DNA of 64,000 nt from positions 26,629-90,628 of the forward strand of contig CANBSH010000004.1 of NCBI GenBank assembly GCA_947372105.1. The letters run 5' to 3'. Shown here one piece after another: positions 37,081-46,042 of the stretch; positions within the stretch are counted from its first letter, which is position 1, and each line of letters begins with the position of its first letter. The stretch is from Chitinophagaceae bacterium (GTDB lineage Bacteria; Bacteroidota; Bacteroidia; Chitinophagales; Chitinophagaceae). The translations under genes were made by a program, and so were the position numbers. The notes below the pieces were generated by a model. It searched no databases. It was not told where the DNA came from and saw only the letters and a list, made by a program, of their open reading frames with translations.

Positions 37081-37995
37081 TTATTTATTTTTATGGCTAA
37101 TTTTTTGAATTTTGCCAGTATTCACTAAATCCTTGTGAATATGATCCAAAATTCCATTTACAAAATGTCCGCTTTGTTCGGTACTATAATCCTTTCCTAA
37201 ATCGATGTATTCATTAATTGTCACTTTGGTCGGAATCGTATCAAAATACATCAATTCACAAACCCCCAAACGCAATAGGATCATATCTATCACAGCAATA
37301 CGTTCTGGATCCCAATTTTTTAAAGTGGGTTTAATGATATCTTCTGTTATTGTTTTTTTATCAATAGCTGTGGCTAATAAATCCTTTGCAAATTTATTTT
37401 TTTCGTCTCCTACTAAATCCAAGAAATCAATGCTACTTGGTTTTTGTAAATAATTTAAAATAAACCCAATCATCACTTCACCTTCATCTTCCCAATTAGT
37501 GAAATGTTCATCTATATAATCCAAGGTATTTTCTGAATTCAATATTAGAGTTCCAAAGATGAACTTTAAGATTTCCTTTTCTTTTGATTTTTCGCGACTG
37601 TCTTCGGCAATATATTGAACATATTCGTGGGTCTCAGATAACTGTCTAAACAAGCCCTTCACCATTTCATCTTGAATCCACTGTTGTGGTTTTACGATTT
37701 CGCAAGCCTTTTTAAAATTGTCATTTTCAAGGGTTTGCCACACAAGACTATTCCCTGCCAATTTAATATTGACAGATAAATCTGCTTGATCCGGTAAGTT
37801 TTTGGAGGCTCTTTGTCCTGCTTCTACCTCGGCGTATAATGCCACTTGGTGTATTAAATGAACCAGAAATACAAACAAATTTCGAGTTTTGTCAAATTCC
37901 TTTTGGAGCAATGAGCTAGGGCTGGCTTGATTTTCGGCTTCTACCATGTATAGCACCTGCATTACTTTAATCCTAATATTTCTTCGATTCATCAT
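37081..37995 (-). CDS. nusB: Transcription antitermination protein NusB (long form)
   Basis: NusB, with NusE, promotes antitermination of rRNA transcription. The 304-aa protein starts NRRNIRIKVMQVLYMVEAE and ends with the NusB core (WDPERIAVIDMILLRLGVCELMYFDTIPTKVTINEYIDLGKDY...). That core is the diagnostic part. It is twice the length of E. coli NusB because of an inserted helical middle region, as is usual in Bacteroidota. A -7 box TAGATTTG (minus strand 38027-38020) lies 24 nt upstream. It is divergent from groES. Confidence 0.93.
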   Translation of the reverse strand: MMNRRNIRIKVMQVLYMVEAENQASPSSLLQKEFDKTRNLFVFLVHLIHQVALYAEVEAGQRASKNLPDQADLSVNIKLAGNSLVWQTLENDNFKKACEIVKPQQWIQDEMVKGLFRQLSETHEYVQYIAEDSREKSKEKEILKFIFGTLILNSENTLDYIDEHFTNWEDEGEVMIGFILNYLQKPSSIDFLDLVGDEKNKFAKDLLATAIDKKTITEDIIKPTLKNWDPERIAVIDMILLRLGVCELMYFDTIPTKVTINEYIDLGKDYSTEQSGHFVNGILDHIHKDLVNTGKIQKISHKNK

Positions 37996-38137
37996 ATGTG
38001 TAAGAGCTAAATGGCTGCAAATCTATCTAATAAATTGATAAAAACTGACATTTTTTACCTTAAAACTAGTTCAAGCATGCAATTTTAGGCATAGATTTGC
38101 CTCCCCCAAGCCCTTCATAATCAATAATCTGAAATTT

Positions 38138-38164
38138 TGACCTTTATATACTGAAAAAAGGTCA
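38138..38164. promoter_or_regulatory. Inverted repeat in the groES leader
   Basis: A perfect 8-bp dyad, TGACCTTT (38138-38145) and AAAGGTCA (38157-38164), separated by 11 nt, about 60 nt upstream of the groES ATG. A -7 box TAGATTTG lies further up at 38092-38099. The CIRCE operator (TTAGCACTC-N9-GAGTGCTAA) is absent. It is a candidate operator or leader hairpin of the chaperonin operon. Confidence 0.4.
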
Positions 38165-38225
38165 TTGGCATGGTTATCGATATCATTAGGGTACAAACAT
38201 TATTAAACAATAAAAACGATAAAGT

Positions 38226-38507
38226 ATGGCTAAGAAATTGAACATTACTCCTCTGCATGACAGAGTGATTGTTAAGCCTGCCGCTGCAGAAGAAAAAACA
38301 GCTGGAGGAATCATCATCCCAGATACCGCAAAGGAAAAACCACAACGTGGAACTGTCGTTGCTGCTGGAACAGGTAAGAAAGACGAACCAGTGACTGTGA
38401 AAGTGGGTGATACTGTTTTATATGGTAAATACGCTGGAACAGAAATCCAAATTGAAGGTCAAGATTTATTGATTATGCGTGAAAGTGATATTTTGGCCAT
38501 TGTATAA
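38226..38507 (+). CDS. groES: Co-chaperonin GroES
   Basis: The 93-aa GroES forms the heptameric lid of the chaperonin. Landmarks are [34 protein letters not shown], where the GGIIIPD stretch is the mobile loop that binds GroEL, and the C-terminal [26 protein letters not shown]. It is followed after 35 nt by groEL without a terminator between them, so they form one operon. The leader of more than 100 nt carries an inverted repeat that may regulate both. Confidence 0.97.
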   Translation: MAKKLNITPLHDRVIVKPAAAEEKTAGGIIIPDTAKEKPQRGTVVAAGTGKKDEPVTVKVGDTVLYGKYAGTEIQIEGQDLLIMRESDILAIV

Positions 38508-38542
38508 TGGTTCTTTATTTTAAAAATTAAAAACAACTCTAT

Positions 38543-40180
38543 ATGTCTAAAATGATTTTTTTCGATTTAGAAGCGAGAAATAAAATGAAAAAAGGCGTTG
38601 ATACTTTAGCCAACGCTGTGAAAGTGACTTTAGGACCAAAAGGTCGTAACGTAGTGATTGAGAAAAAATTTGGTTCTCCCTCTGTTACTAAGGATGGGGT
38701 ATCTGTAGCAAAAGAAATTGACTTAGAAGATCCCATTGAAAACATTGGTGCTCAAATGGTCAAAGAAGTTGCTAGCAAAACAGCAGATATTGCGGGTGAT
38801 GGTACTACTACTGCGACTGTATTAGCTCAGGCTATTATTGGTGAAGGTTTAAGAAACGTAACTGCTGGTGCAAATCCAATGGATTTGAAACGCGGTATTG
38901 ATAAAGCAGTGGAGAAAGTGGTGGCTAGTTTAAAAGCACAATCACAAACTGTTGGAAATGATTCTAAAAAAATTGAACAAGTAGCTTCTATTTCTGCTAA
39001 CAATGACAATGAAATTGGAAAATTAATTGCCATGGCAATGGGTAAAGTAGGTAAAGAAGGAGTGATCACTGTTGAAGAAGCAAAAGGAACTGACACTACA
39101 GTAGATGTAGTAGAAGGTATGCAATTTGATCGTGGATATACTTCTCCTTATTTCGTTACCAATAGCGAAAAAATGGAAGCTGAATTACAAAATCCATATA
39201 TTTTAATTTATGACAAGAAGATTTCAGCAATGAAAGACATCTTACATATTTTAGAAAAAGTAGCACAAACTAGTCGTCCATTAGTGATCATTGCTGAAGA
39301 TTTAGAAGGTGAAGCAATGGCAACATTAGTAGTCAACAAATTACGTGGTACAATTAAAGTAGCTGCTGTAAAAGCGCCAGGATTTGGTGATCGCAGAAAA
39401 GAAATGTTAAATGACATTGCTATCTTAACTGCAGGAACTGTAATTAGCGAAGAACAAGGTTTCAAATTAGAAAATGCTGACTTAACTTATTTGGGTCAAG
39501 CTTCTTCTGTTACAATTGATAAAGACAACACGACTATCGTAGGCGGTAAAGGTAAAAAAGCCGATATCACTGCAAGAGTAAATCAAATTAAAGCGCAAAT
39601 TGAAAATACAACTTCCGATTACGATCGTGAGAAATTACAAGAGCGTTTAGCTAAATTAAGTGGTGGTGTAGCTGTTTTATATGTAGGTGCTGCAACCGAA
39701 ACTGAAATGAAAGAAAAGAAGGATCGTGTTGACGATGCTTTACATGCAACACGCGCTGCTGTTGAAGAAGGAATCGTACCTGGTGGTGGTGTGGCTTATA
39801 TCCGTGCCGTTGCTAGCTTAGATAAATTAAAAGGTTCTAACGATGATGAAAATACAGGTATCCAAATCGTAAGAAGAGCGATCGAAGAACCACTTCGTCA
39901 AATCGTTAAAAATAGCGGTATCGAAGGTTCTATTGTAGTTCAAAGAATCAAAGAAGGAAAAGATGATTTCGGATTCAATGCTAGAACTGAAGTTTTCGAA
40001 AACTTATTTAAAGCAGGTGTTATTGATCCTACTAAAGTAACAAGAGTTGCTTTAGAGAATGCAGCGTCTATTGCATCTATGTTGTTAACAACAGAATGCG
40101 TTATTGCTGACAAACCTGCACCAGCTGCACCTCCTGCAGGTGGTGGTCATCCAGAAATGGGCGGCATGGGTGGATACTAA
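38543..40180 (+). CDS. groEL: Chaperonin GroEL
   Basis: The 545-aa 60-kDa chaperonin subunit, which folds proteins inside a double heptameric ring. It shows [20 protein letters not shown], the ATP-site loop [14 protein letters not shown], the signature [18 protein letters not shown], and a short Gly/Met-rich tail ([10 protein letters not shown]). The start [18 protein letters not shown] is that of Bacteroidota GroEL. It is co-transcribed with groES and ends at a strong palindromic terminator shared with the convergent lysoplasmalogenase gene. Confidence 0.98.
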   Translation: MSKMIFFDLEARNKMKKGVDTLANAVKVTLGPKGRNVVIEKKFGSPSVTKDGVSVAKEIDLEDPIENIGAQMVKEVASKTADIAGDGTTTATVLAQAIIGEGLRNVTAGANPMDLKRGIDKAVEKVVASLKAQSQTVGNDSKKIEQVASISANNDNEIGKLIAMAMGKVGKEGVITVEEAKGTDTTVDVVEGMQFDRGYTSPYFVTNSEKMEAELQNPYILIYDKKISAMKDILHILEKVAQTSRPLVIIAEDLEGEAMATLVVNKLRGTIKVAAVKAPGFGDRRKEMLNDIAILTAGTVISEEQGFKLENADLTYLGQASSVTIDKDNTTIVGGKGKKADITARVNQIKAQIENTTSDYDREKLQERLAKLSGGVAVLYVGAATETEMKEKKDRVDDALHATRAAVEEGIVPGGGVAYIRAVASLDKLKGSNDDENTGIQIVRRAIEEPLRQIVKNSGIEGSIVVQRIKEGKDDFGFNARTEVFENLFKAGVIDPTKVTRVALENAASIASMLLTTECVIADKPAPAAPPAGGGHPEMGGMGGY

Positions 40181-40201
40181 TACTTTACAAAGTATACACA
40201 T

Positions 40202-40242
40202 AAAAAAAGCTCCTCTCGAAATTTCGAGAGGAGCTTTTTTTT
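40202..40242. terminator. Bidirectional terminator between groEL and the lysoplasmalogenase gene
   Basis: A perfect palindrome centred near 40221 (GC-containing arms 40209-40221 and 40222-40234), flanked by a run of A on the left and eight T on the right. It works as an intrinsic terminator on both strands, for groEL and for the convergent gene. Confidence 0.88.
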
Positions 40243-40260
40243 ATATTTTTTTCTCAACCC

Positions 40261-40974
40261 CTACTCTGACTTATTATTTGCAAAATACAATTGAAACCCT
40301 TTTACTAAAAGCAATTGCGCAATACCATAAGTCATCATGGTGACTAAACCAATATTTTTGATATGAGGTCCGGTTTTCTCCCAGCTAAATTTATTAAAAG
40401 CTAAAACTGCATCCGATGTTATAAAAAATAACATCCCTGGAATCCAAAATAAATTAGCAATCATTTTTACTTTATCATTTCGCGATGCTCTTACGGCACA
40501 AATCGCCGAGCTACAAATTAAAATCATATACACGAGAACTGGATAAATCAAACTACCCATTGCGTTTTTTAAATTGGCATAAATTATATAGCAGAAAATT
40601 GCAAGCAGTGCTGAATAAATATATACTTTGGTATTATTTGAATCTTTGCTTGGTGCATGTTGCGTGAAAAATAAAATATTAAAAATATGTGTGGTCATAA
40701 ATGCCACCATACCTACAATAAATAAATTGGGAAAACTAAGTAACACATCTCCTGCTAAGGATCCCAACAAAGCTAGCATGATAAACCACTTTTCTTTGGA
40801 AGATGCATTAGGAAAATTTTGAGCCGCCAAATAAGCCATCAAGGTAGGAATTAATAAAAACTTAGAACCCCATTGTAGGTATTTGAAATCCTCTCCTAAT
40901 ATTTGTGCGTATAAATGCACCGATAATAACAGAATAAAAATAGTGACTCCCCATTTTTGAAATATCGTTTTCAT
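40261..40974 (-). CDS. Lysoplasmalogenase (YhhN family)
   Basis: A 237-aa polytopic membrane protein with about eight hydrophobic segments, matching the YhhN/TMEM86 family, whose studied members hydrolyse the vinyl-ether bond of lysoplasmalogens. Typical pieces are KFLLIPTLMAYLA near the start, the conserved SLAGDVLLSF motif, and VMTYGIAQLLLVKG at the end. The frame is open to 41031, but the ATG at 40974 (MKTIFQKWGVTIF) gives a sensible first membrane helix. Enzymatic role here is by family only. It is divergent from the small membrane protein gene. Confidence 0.8.
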   Translation of the reverse strand: MKTIFQKWGVTIFILLLSVHLYAQILGEDFKYLQWGSKFLLIPTLMAYLAAQNFPNASSKEKWFIMLALLGSLAGDVLLSFPNLFIVGMVAFMTTHIFNILFFTQHAPSKDSNNTKVYIYSALLAIFCYIIYANLKNAMGSLIYPVLVYMILICSSAICAVRASRNDKVKMIANLFWIPGMLFFITSDAVLAFNKFSWEKTGPHIKNIGLVTMMTYGIAQLLLVKGFQLYFANNKSE

Positions 40975-41035
40975 AAAAAATTGTTCGTTTAAAATTAAAA
41001 GTACATCGGAAAAAGGGAATCTAACTATCAATGCA

Positions 41036-41043
41036 TAAATTTG
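41036..41043 (+). promoter_or_regulatory. -7 box (TAAATTTG) four bases before a start codon
   Basis: TAAATTTG fits TAnnTTTG exactly and ends 4 nt before the ATG at 41048. There is no TTTG 20 nt upstream. A leaderless transcript is predicted. Confidence 0.5.
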
Positions 41044-41047
41044 CCCT

Positions 41048-41359
41048 ATGATCAGTGCCGAGGAAGAAAAATTTTACCAACAGTGGGAAAAGGATCGAAT
41101 ACTACCCCATTATAAACGAAAACCCTTTTTAAGGGGATTAAGTGTTGGACTAGCCCTTGGTATACTTTCTATGGTCATCACAGAGTCAGGTTGGTATGAA
41201 CGAGCCAATATGGTCGCCAATATTAGAGGAAATGAAATTTGGATACTTTTATCTATTGTTGTTATTTCGGTGGGAATTGCCTTCCTCTATCAACAATTTA
41301 GCTTTGAAATGAATGAACAACGTTATCAAGAATTAAAACATATAAAATCTAAAAAATGA
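41048..41359 (+). CDS. Small membrane protein, function unknown
   Basis: A 103-aa protein that I cannot assign to a family. It has a charged N-terminus (EEEKFYQQWEKDRILPHYKRKP), two hydrophobic segments (LRGLSVGLALGILSMVI and IWILLSIVVISVGIAFLY), and a charged C-terminal tail. Both ends are probably on the cytoplasmic side. Its TGA overlaps the ATG of the FKBP lipoprotein gene (ATGA), so the two are translationally coupled and may act together. The start is supported by the -7 box just upstream. Confidence 0.75.
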   Translation: MISAEEEKFYQQWEKDRILPHYKRKPFLRGLSVGLALGILSMVITESGWYERANMVANIRGNEIWILLSIVVISVGIAFLYQQFSFEMNEQRYQELKHIKSKK

Positions 41360-41835
41360 GCCAAAATCAATCAAAATTGACCAAAAACACCCCATTTTTA
41401 ACCATTTTAGCCTCTTTTTTGACCATTTTAGCCATTTTTGGCATAAGTGGTTGTAGCAAGTCTGGAGCCAATGAAAAGGAACAAATGATAGGCTTCGCTA
41501 AAGCTAATAATATCACTTATACCGAAGACCCAAGTGGTGTTTTATATCAAATTATCACTCCAGGTACTGGAACAAAGCCTACAGTAAGTAATACCATCAC
41601 AGTTACTTATGTAGGTCAATTAATGAATGGCAATCAATTTGATGCTGGAACCATCACTTACCCGTTAAGTAGCCTTATTTTAGGTTGGCAAAAAGCAGTG
41701 CCCTTGATTGGTGTAGGCGGTGAAATCAAAGTATTAATTCCTTCTTCTTTAGGATATGGTGCTGCAGGGGCTGGTTCTTCTATTCCAGGCAATTCTCCTT
41801 TATACTTTGACATCAAGCTTTCAGCAGTAAAATAA
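41356..41835 (+). CDS. FKBP-type peptidyl-prolyl isomerase, lipoprotein
   Basis: A 159-aa lipoprotein with one FKBP domain. The N-terminus has a polar stretch, a hydrophobic core (FLTILASFLTILAIFGI) and lipobox ISGC, lipidated at Cys33. The FKBP domain spans about residues 60-158, with ITVTYVGQLMNGNQFD, LGWQKAVPLIGVGGEIKVLIPSSLGYG and the final strand LYFDIKLSAV. It would catalyse proline isomerisation during folding of exported proteins. It is coupled by ATGA to the preceding membrane protein gene. Confidence 0.92.
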   Translation: MSQNQSKLTKNTPFLTILASFLTILAIFGISGCSKSGANEKEQMIGFAKANNITYTEDPSGVLYQIITPGTGTKPTVSNTITVTYVGQLMNGNQFDAGTITYPLSSLILGWQKAVPLIGVGGEIKVLIPSSLGYGAAGAGSSIPGNSPLYFDIKLSAVK

Positions 41836-41870
41836 TGGCCATTTAGCCTTAGTTTTCCCTCCGTTTCCAT

Positions 41871-41878
41871 TATATTTG
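41871..41878 (+). promoter_or_regulatory. -7 box (TATATTTG) of secDF
   Basis: TATATTTG fits TAnnTTTG and ends 29 nt before the secDF ATG. The -33 TTTG is absent at the consensus spacing. Confidence 0.45.
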
Positions 41879-41907
41879 CCGACTAAAAATCAGTTAATCA
41901 AACGACT

Positions 41908-44889
41908 ATGCAACTTAAAGGATTAGTGCGCTTTTTTACATTTGCGCTTATTTTGATTTGTCTTTACCAATTGTCTTTTACTTGGTTTGTTCGCAGCCAT
42001 GAAAAAGCTATGGAAGCAAAAGCAGCAGCTTGGGTTAAGAAATTACCTACTGCTCAATCTTTATACCCCAACGACAAAGACAAGCAATTTTGGTATAATG
42101 ACAGTGTGAGTGATGCTCAAAAAGCTTATGTAAAGCACTTATTAGACAGCACCAAGGAAACCAAATTAGCTTTTGGTTTAACTACTTATGCTTCTGCAAA
42201 AGAAAAAGAACTCATGTTAGGCCTTGATTTACAAGGTGGTATGAGTGTGACAATGGAAGTGGGTTTAGATGGGTTAATTAAATCTTTAGCAAACTATACC
42301 AAGGATCCAGCTTTTAATACTGCTTTAACTAATGCAGTTGCAAAAAAAGCAAATAGCAGTGCGGATTTAATTTCATTATTCAGAGATGAATATGCTAAAA
42401 CAAATCCTTCTGGAAAATTAGCTCCCTTGTTTGCTACACGCAGTAATGGTAAATTAAAGTTTGACGCTTCAGATGATGTTGCTGCTACTTATTTAAAAGA
42501 ACAAGCAACTCAAGCTTTCAATAACACGTATCGTATTTTAAGAACGCGTATTGACCGTTTTGGTTTGGCTTCTCCAAATATTAATCCAGATGCCAACAAA
42601 GGTATTATCAATATTGAATTAGCAGGGGTGAATGATAAAGAGCGTGTACGTTCTTATTTACAATCAACTGCAAATCTTCAATTTTTTGAAGTATACACTT
42701 TTGAAAACAAAGATTTTCAAGAAGGTATATTAGCAGCAGATAAATCTATCGAAGCTAGCTTAAACGGTTCTACTGATACAACTGTAACTGCAAAAATGGA
42801 TACTGCTAAATTAAAGGCAAACAAAAATCCATTATTAAAAACAGTTCAGTTCACTCAACCTTACCAAGGTAAAAATGGACAATATACATTCCCTGCTGAG
42901 ATTGGATATATCTTGAAAAAAGATACTGGTACTTTAAACAAGTACTTAGCAATGGCAGAAGTAAAATCTAAGTTTCCTACTAATTTAGTTTTCATGTATG
43001 GTAAAGTAGAATCAGAAGATCCTAAAACAAAAGATGTTCTTCCTATATATGCTATCAAAACTTTAGACAACGGTATTGCTGAATTAGAAGGCGACCACGT
43101 TGCGAACGCTGCACAAGATTATGATGAAAGAGGAAAAGTAGCGATCAAAATGAATATGGACAAAGTGGGTACTAGCATTTGGGGTAAAATGACTTCTAAA
43201 AATGTAGGCAAACCAATTGCTATTGTTTTAGATAATATCGTGTATTCTGCGCCTAACGTTAATGATGCTATCACAACTGGTAACTCTCAAATTTCAGGAA
43301 GTTACTCTTTAAAAACGGCACAGGATTTAGCTCAAATTTTAGAGAGTGGTAAATTACCTGCACCTGCTAAAATTGTTGCAGAACAACAAGTAGGTCCTAC
43401 TTTAGGTAAGGCTTCTATACAAGGTGGCGCTATGGCTTTTGGTATTTCCTTCTTAGTCATATTTGCTTTAATGTTATTATACTTCAACACAGGTGGTTGG
43501 GTAGCTAACATCGCTTTAATATTAAACTTATTATTTACTATTGGTATCTTAAGTGCTTTAGGATTTACTTTAACAGCACCGGGTATCGCTGGTTTGGTAT
43601 TAACCATCGGTATGGCGGTAGATACTAACGTAATTATTTTTGAAAGAATCAAAGAAGAATTAACCAAAGGGAAAAGTTATCAATTAGCTGTAACAGATGG
43701 TTACAAACGTTCTATGTCTCCAGTATTGGATGCGCACGTTACTACCCTTTTAACAGCTTGTATCTTAGCTTACTTTGGCCTAGGTCCTGTATTAGGATTT
43801 GCTACAACACAAATCATTGGTATTTTACTTTCATTATTCTGCGGAATTTTAGTATCTCGTTTAATTACAGATATCTACACTAGTAAAAACAGACACTTCG
43901 AATATTTCACTAAAGTTTCTAGAAGCATTTTCAAACATGCTAGCTATAAATTTATCGAATTCAGAAAGTATGCTTACATGTTATCCGCAATAGTGTTGGT
44001 AATGGGTATCGCTAGTTTCTTCAATGGATTTGATGAAGGTGTTGAATTTGCAGGTGGACGTAGCTATACTGTGAAATTTAAAACTGCAGTTAATACAGAA
44101 GAAATTAGAGACGAATTAAAGAAAGTATTTGGTGAAGCTCCAATTATCAAAACTGTAGATACTAAAAACCAAGTCAACATTACTACTTCTTATAAAATAC
44201 ATGAGCAAGGAAATAATATTGATCAAGAAGTAGAAGGTTTATTGTTCAAAGGATTGGCTAAGCAATTACCTGTCAATATCAGTTTCAAAGAATTTGAAAC
44301 TGACTATAAGCAAAGTTCTCAAACAGTATTGCCTACTATATCTGATGATTTAAAAGCAGGTGCTACTAAAGCAACCATCTTTGCCTTAATTGCAATTTGT
44401 TTATACATATTTATACGTTTCCGTGATTGGAGATACTCTTTAGGAACTATCTTCTCTTTATTACATGATGTATTTGTAACCTTAATTGTATTCAGCTTTG
44501 CACGTAAATTTGTTCCTTTCCCATTAGAGATAGATCAACATTTTATCGCAGCTATCTTAACCGTAATTGGTTTCTCTATGAATGACACGGTAATTGTATA
44601 TGACCGTATTCGTGAGGACAGTCAATTAATGAAAGGTTCTGATAACGCTTCTATCATTAACAAAGCGATCAATCAAACTTTAAGTCGTACCATCATGACT
44701 TCATTAACTGTGTTCTTAACCATCTTAATTTTATTCATCTTTGGTGGTGAAGTAACAAGAGGTTTCGCATTCGCAATGTTAATTGGGGTAATCACTGGTA
44801 CCTACTCTTCTATCTTTGTAGCGGCTCCAGTATTAGTGGACTTTGCAAAAAGCCGACCACTAGGAAAATCAGAAGACAAAAAGAAATAG
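41908..44889 (+). CDS. secDF: Fused protein translocase subunits SecD-SecF
   Basis: A 993-aa fusion of SecD and SecF, the RND-type membrane proteins that use the proton gradient to pull proteins through SecYEG. The SecD half (about 1-630) has an N-terminal membrane helix, the signature LGLDLQGGMSVTMEV, the large periplasmic P1 domain, and helices with AGLVLTIGMAVDTNVIIFERI. The SecF half (about 690-990) has FNGFDEGVEFAGGRSYTVKF, and TVIGFSMNDTVIVYDRIRED with the functional Asp/Arg. The fusion is usual in Bacteroidota. A strong terminator follows. Confidence 0.95.
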   Translation: MQLKGLVRFFTFALILICLYQLSFTWFVRSHEKAMEAKAAAWVKKLPTAQSLYPNDKDKQFWYNDSVSDAQKAYVKHLLDSTKETKLAFGLTTYASAKEKELMLGLDLQGGMSVTMEVGLDGLIKSLANYTKDPAFNTALTNAVAKKANSSADLISLFRDEYAKTNPSGKLAPLFATRSNGKLKFDASDDVAATYLKEQATQAFNNTYRILRTRIDRFGLASPNINPDANKGIINIELAGVNDKERVRSYLQSTANLQFFEVYTFENKDFQEGILAADKSIEASLNGSTDTTVTAKMDTAKLKANKNPLLKTVQFTQPYQGKNGQYTFPAEIGYILKKDTGTLNKYLAMAEVKSKFPTNLVFMYGKVESEDPKTKDVLPIYAIKTLDNGIAELEGDHVANAAQDYDERGKVAIKMNMDKVGTSIWGKMTSKNVGKPIAIVLDNIVYSAPNVNDAITTGNSQISGSYSLKTAQDLAQILESGKLPAPAKIVAEQQVGPTLGKASIQGGAMAFGISFLVIFALMLLYFNTGGWVANIALILNLLFTIGILSALGFTLTAPGIAGLVLTIGMAVDTNVIIFERIKEELTKGKSYQLAVTDGYKRSMSPVLDAHVTTLLTACILAYFGLGPVLGFATTQIIGILLSLFCGILVSRLITDIYTSKNRHFEYFTKVSRSIFKHASYKFIEFRKYAYMLSAIVLVMGIASFFNGFDEGVEFAGGRSYTVKFKTAVNTEEIRDELKKVFGEAPIIKTVDTKNQVNITTSYKIHEQGNNIDQEVEGLLFKGLAKQLPVNISFKEFETDYKQSSQTVLPTISDDLKAGATKATIFALIAICLYIFIRFRDWRYSLGTIFSLLHDVFVTLIVFSFARKFVPFPLEIDQHFIAAILTVIGFSMNDTVIVYDRIREDSQLMKGSDNASIINKAINQTLSRTIMTSLTVFLTILILFIFGGEVTRGFAFAMLIGVITGTYSSIFVAAPVLVDFAKSRPLGKSEDKKK

Positions 44890-44911
44890 TAAACGATTCC
44901 TCGTTACCATA

Positions 44912-44950
44912 AATAAAGCCTCTCCGTTCAATCGGAGAGGCTTTATTATT
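44912..44950 (+). terminator. Intrinsic terminator after secDF
   Basis: A 15-bp perfect stem (44912-44926 with 44933-44947), 6-nt loop, with a short T-rich 3' side (CTTTATTATTT). It lies 22 nt after the secDF stop. Confidence 0.82.
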
Positions 44951-44989
44951 TACAGAAAGTTTATTAATAAATTAAAAACAATACTAATT

Positions 44990-45050
44990 CGAACGAGCTT
45001 TGAGCGCAGCGATGGAGAGAGAGAATTAGGTATTTTTTCAATTTATGAGC
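44990..45050. repeat. Possible diverged copy of the neighbouring tandem repeat
   Basis: This stretch contains GAACGAGCTTTGAGCGCAGC, GATGGAG and TATTTTTTCAATTT, in the same order as parts of the repeat core that starts at 45076. The match is loose, so it may be a decayed first copy or chance. Confidence 0.3.
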
Positions 45051-45075
45051 AAAGGAAGATTAAAAACAATAGAAA

Positions 45076-45552
45076 GAGATTGAAAAAAATAGTCAACAGA
45101 GCTGACGTTGAACGAAGTGATAGGAAGCGAGGTGGAGCTATTTTTTCAAGCAAATCCCTTAATGTTAAACTGAAATTTGTTTAAAATTTAGAATTGAAAG
45201 AATTGATAGAAGAGATTGAAAAACAATAGTCAACCGAGCTGACGTTGAACGGAGTGATAGAAAGCGAGGTGGAGCTATTTTTTCAAGCAAATCCCTTAAT
45301 GTTAAACTGAAATTTGTTTAAAATTTAGAATTGAAAGAGTTATTAGAAGAGATTGAAAAAAATAGTCAACAGAGCTGACGTTGAACGGAGTGATAGGAAG
45401 CGAGGTGGAGCTATTTTTTCAAGCAAATCCCTTAATGTTAAACTGAAATTTGTTTAAAATTTAGAATTGATAGAAGAGATTGAAAAAAATAGTCAACCGA
45501 GCTGACGTTGAACGAAGTGATAGGAAGCGAGGTGGAGCTATTTTTTCAATCT
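45076..45552. repeat. Four-copy tandem repeat with an internal dyad, unit about 127-137 bp
   Basis: Copies begin with GAGATTGAAAAA at 45076, 45212, 45349 and 45476 (steps of 136, 137 and 127), and the last copy is cut short at about 45552. Each has a ~72-nt core that opens GATTGAAAAAAATAG and closes CTATTTTTTCAA, a long inverted repeat around a G-rich middle (GACGTTGAACG, AAGTGATAGGAAGCGAGGTG). An AT-rich ~60-nt linker follows. The copies differ at a few positions only. The fourth copy has the fuller dyad, ending CAATCTC opposite the leading GAGATTG. No open frame of note runs through it. It fills the 685-nt gap between secDF and the Fe-S carrier gene, which otherwise holds only the secDF terminator. 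Confidence 0.9.
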
Positions 45553-45574
45553 CACTTCAAATATCAACTAAATT

Positions 45575-45925
45575 TTAAACCGCAAATGAAGTCCCGCATC
45601 CGCAGGTACTGGACGCATTCGGATTCGTAAACGTAAACCCACGACTATTCAACCCACCTTGCCAATCAATCGTCATCCCGTATAAATAAATTTGATGCGA
45701 TTTTTCCATGCAACAAGGTATTCCTTCAAAAATAAAAAGCTCATCTTCTTCTTTAGGAGCATCAAAACCTAATACATAGGTCATCCCACTGCAACCCCCG
45801 CCTTTAACACCTACTCTTAGACGCTGTTGGTTGTCAAAGTTAGGTTCTGACATTAAACGGTGTAATTCCTCAATGGCACCTGATGTAAAACTCACTGGAA
45901 TGGTTGCTGCTATAACTGTAGACAT
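45575..45925 (-). CDS. A-type iron-sulfur cluster carrier (IscA/ErpA/HesB family)
   Basis: A 116-aa Fe-S assembly protein. The three cluster-binding cysteines are Cys45 in KGGGCSGMTYVLGF and Cys108/Cys110 in the C-terminal STCGCGTSFAV. The frame is open to 45982, but the ATG at 45925 (MSTVIAATIPVSFT) gives the normal family length. Whether it corresponds to IscA, ErpA or SufA cannot be told from sequence. No other isc/suf gene is nearby. A -7 box TAATTTTG (minus strand 45951-45944) lies 18 nt upstream of this start and supports it. Confidence 0.92.
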   Translation of the reverse strand: MSTVIAATIPVSFTSGAIEELHRLMSEPNFDNQQRLRVGVKGGGCSGMTYVLGFDAPKEEDELFIFEGIPCCMEKSHQIYLYGMTIDWQGGLNSRGFTFTNPNASSTCGCGTSFAV

Positions 45926-46042
45926 AGGAATATAATTATAGAGCAAAATTACAGCATAATCCCGAATCAAAATACAGTGCATCTTTCGAAAATAGAAATA
46001 TTACAGGGCTCTCTACTAATCATTTTTTTCGTAAATTGAACC

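Noticed and set aside
37996..38225. CIRCE/HrcA operator upstream of groES
   Set aside because: The TTAGCACTC/GAGTGCTAA sequence is not present; a different dyad was found and is reported separately.
38543..40180. Long open frames opposite groEL (and likewise opposite secDF, dnaE, rnr and others)
   Set aside because: They are antisense shadows of strongly conserved genes, with no sensible protein features.
45076..45552. CRISPR array
   Set aside because: Repeats are ~72-nt cores with AT-rich linkers that are themselves nearly identical. There are no unique spacers of ~30 nt and no cas genes.
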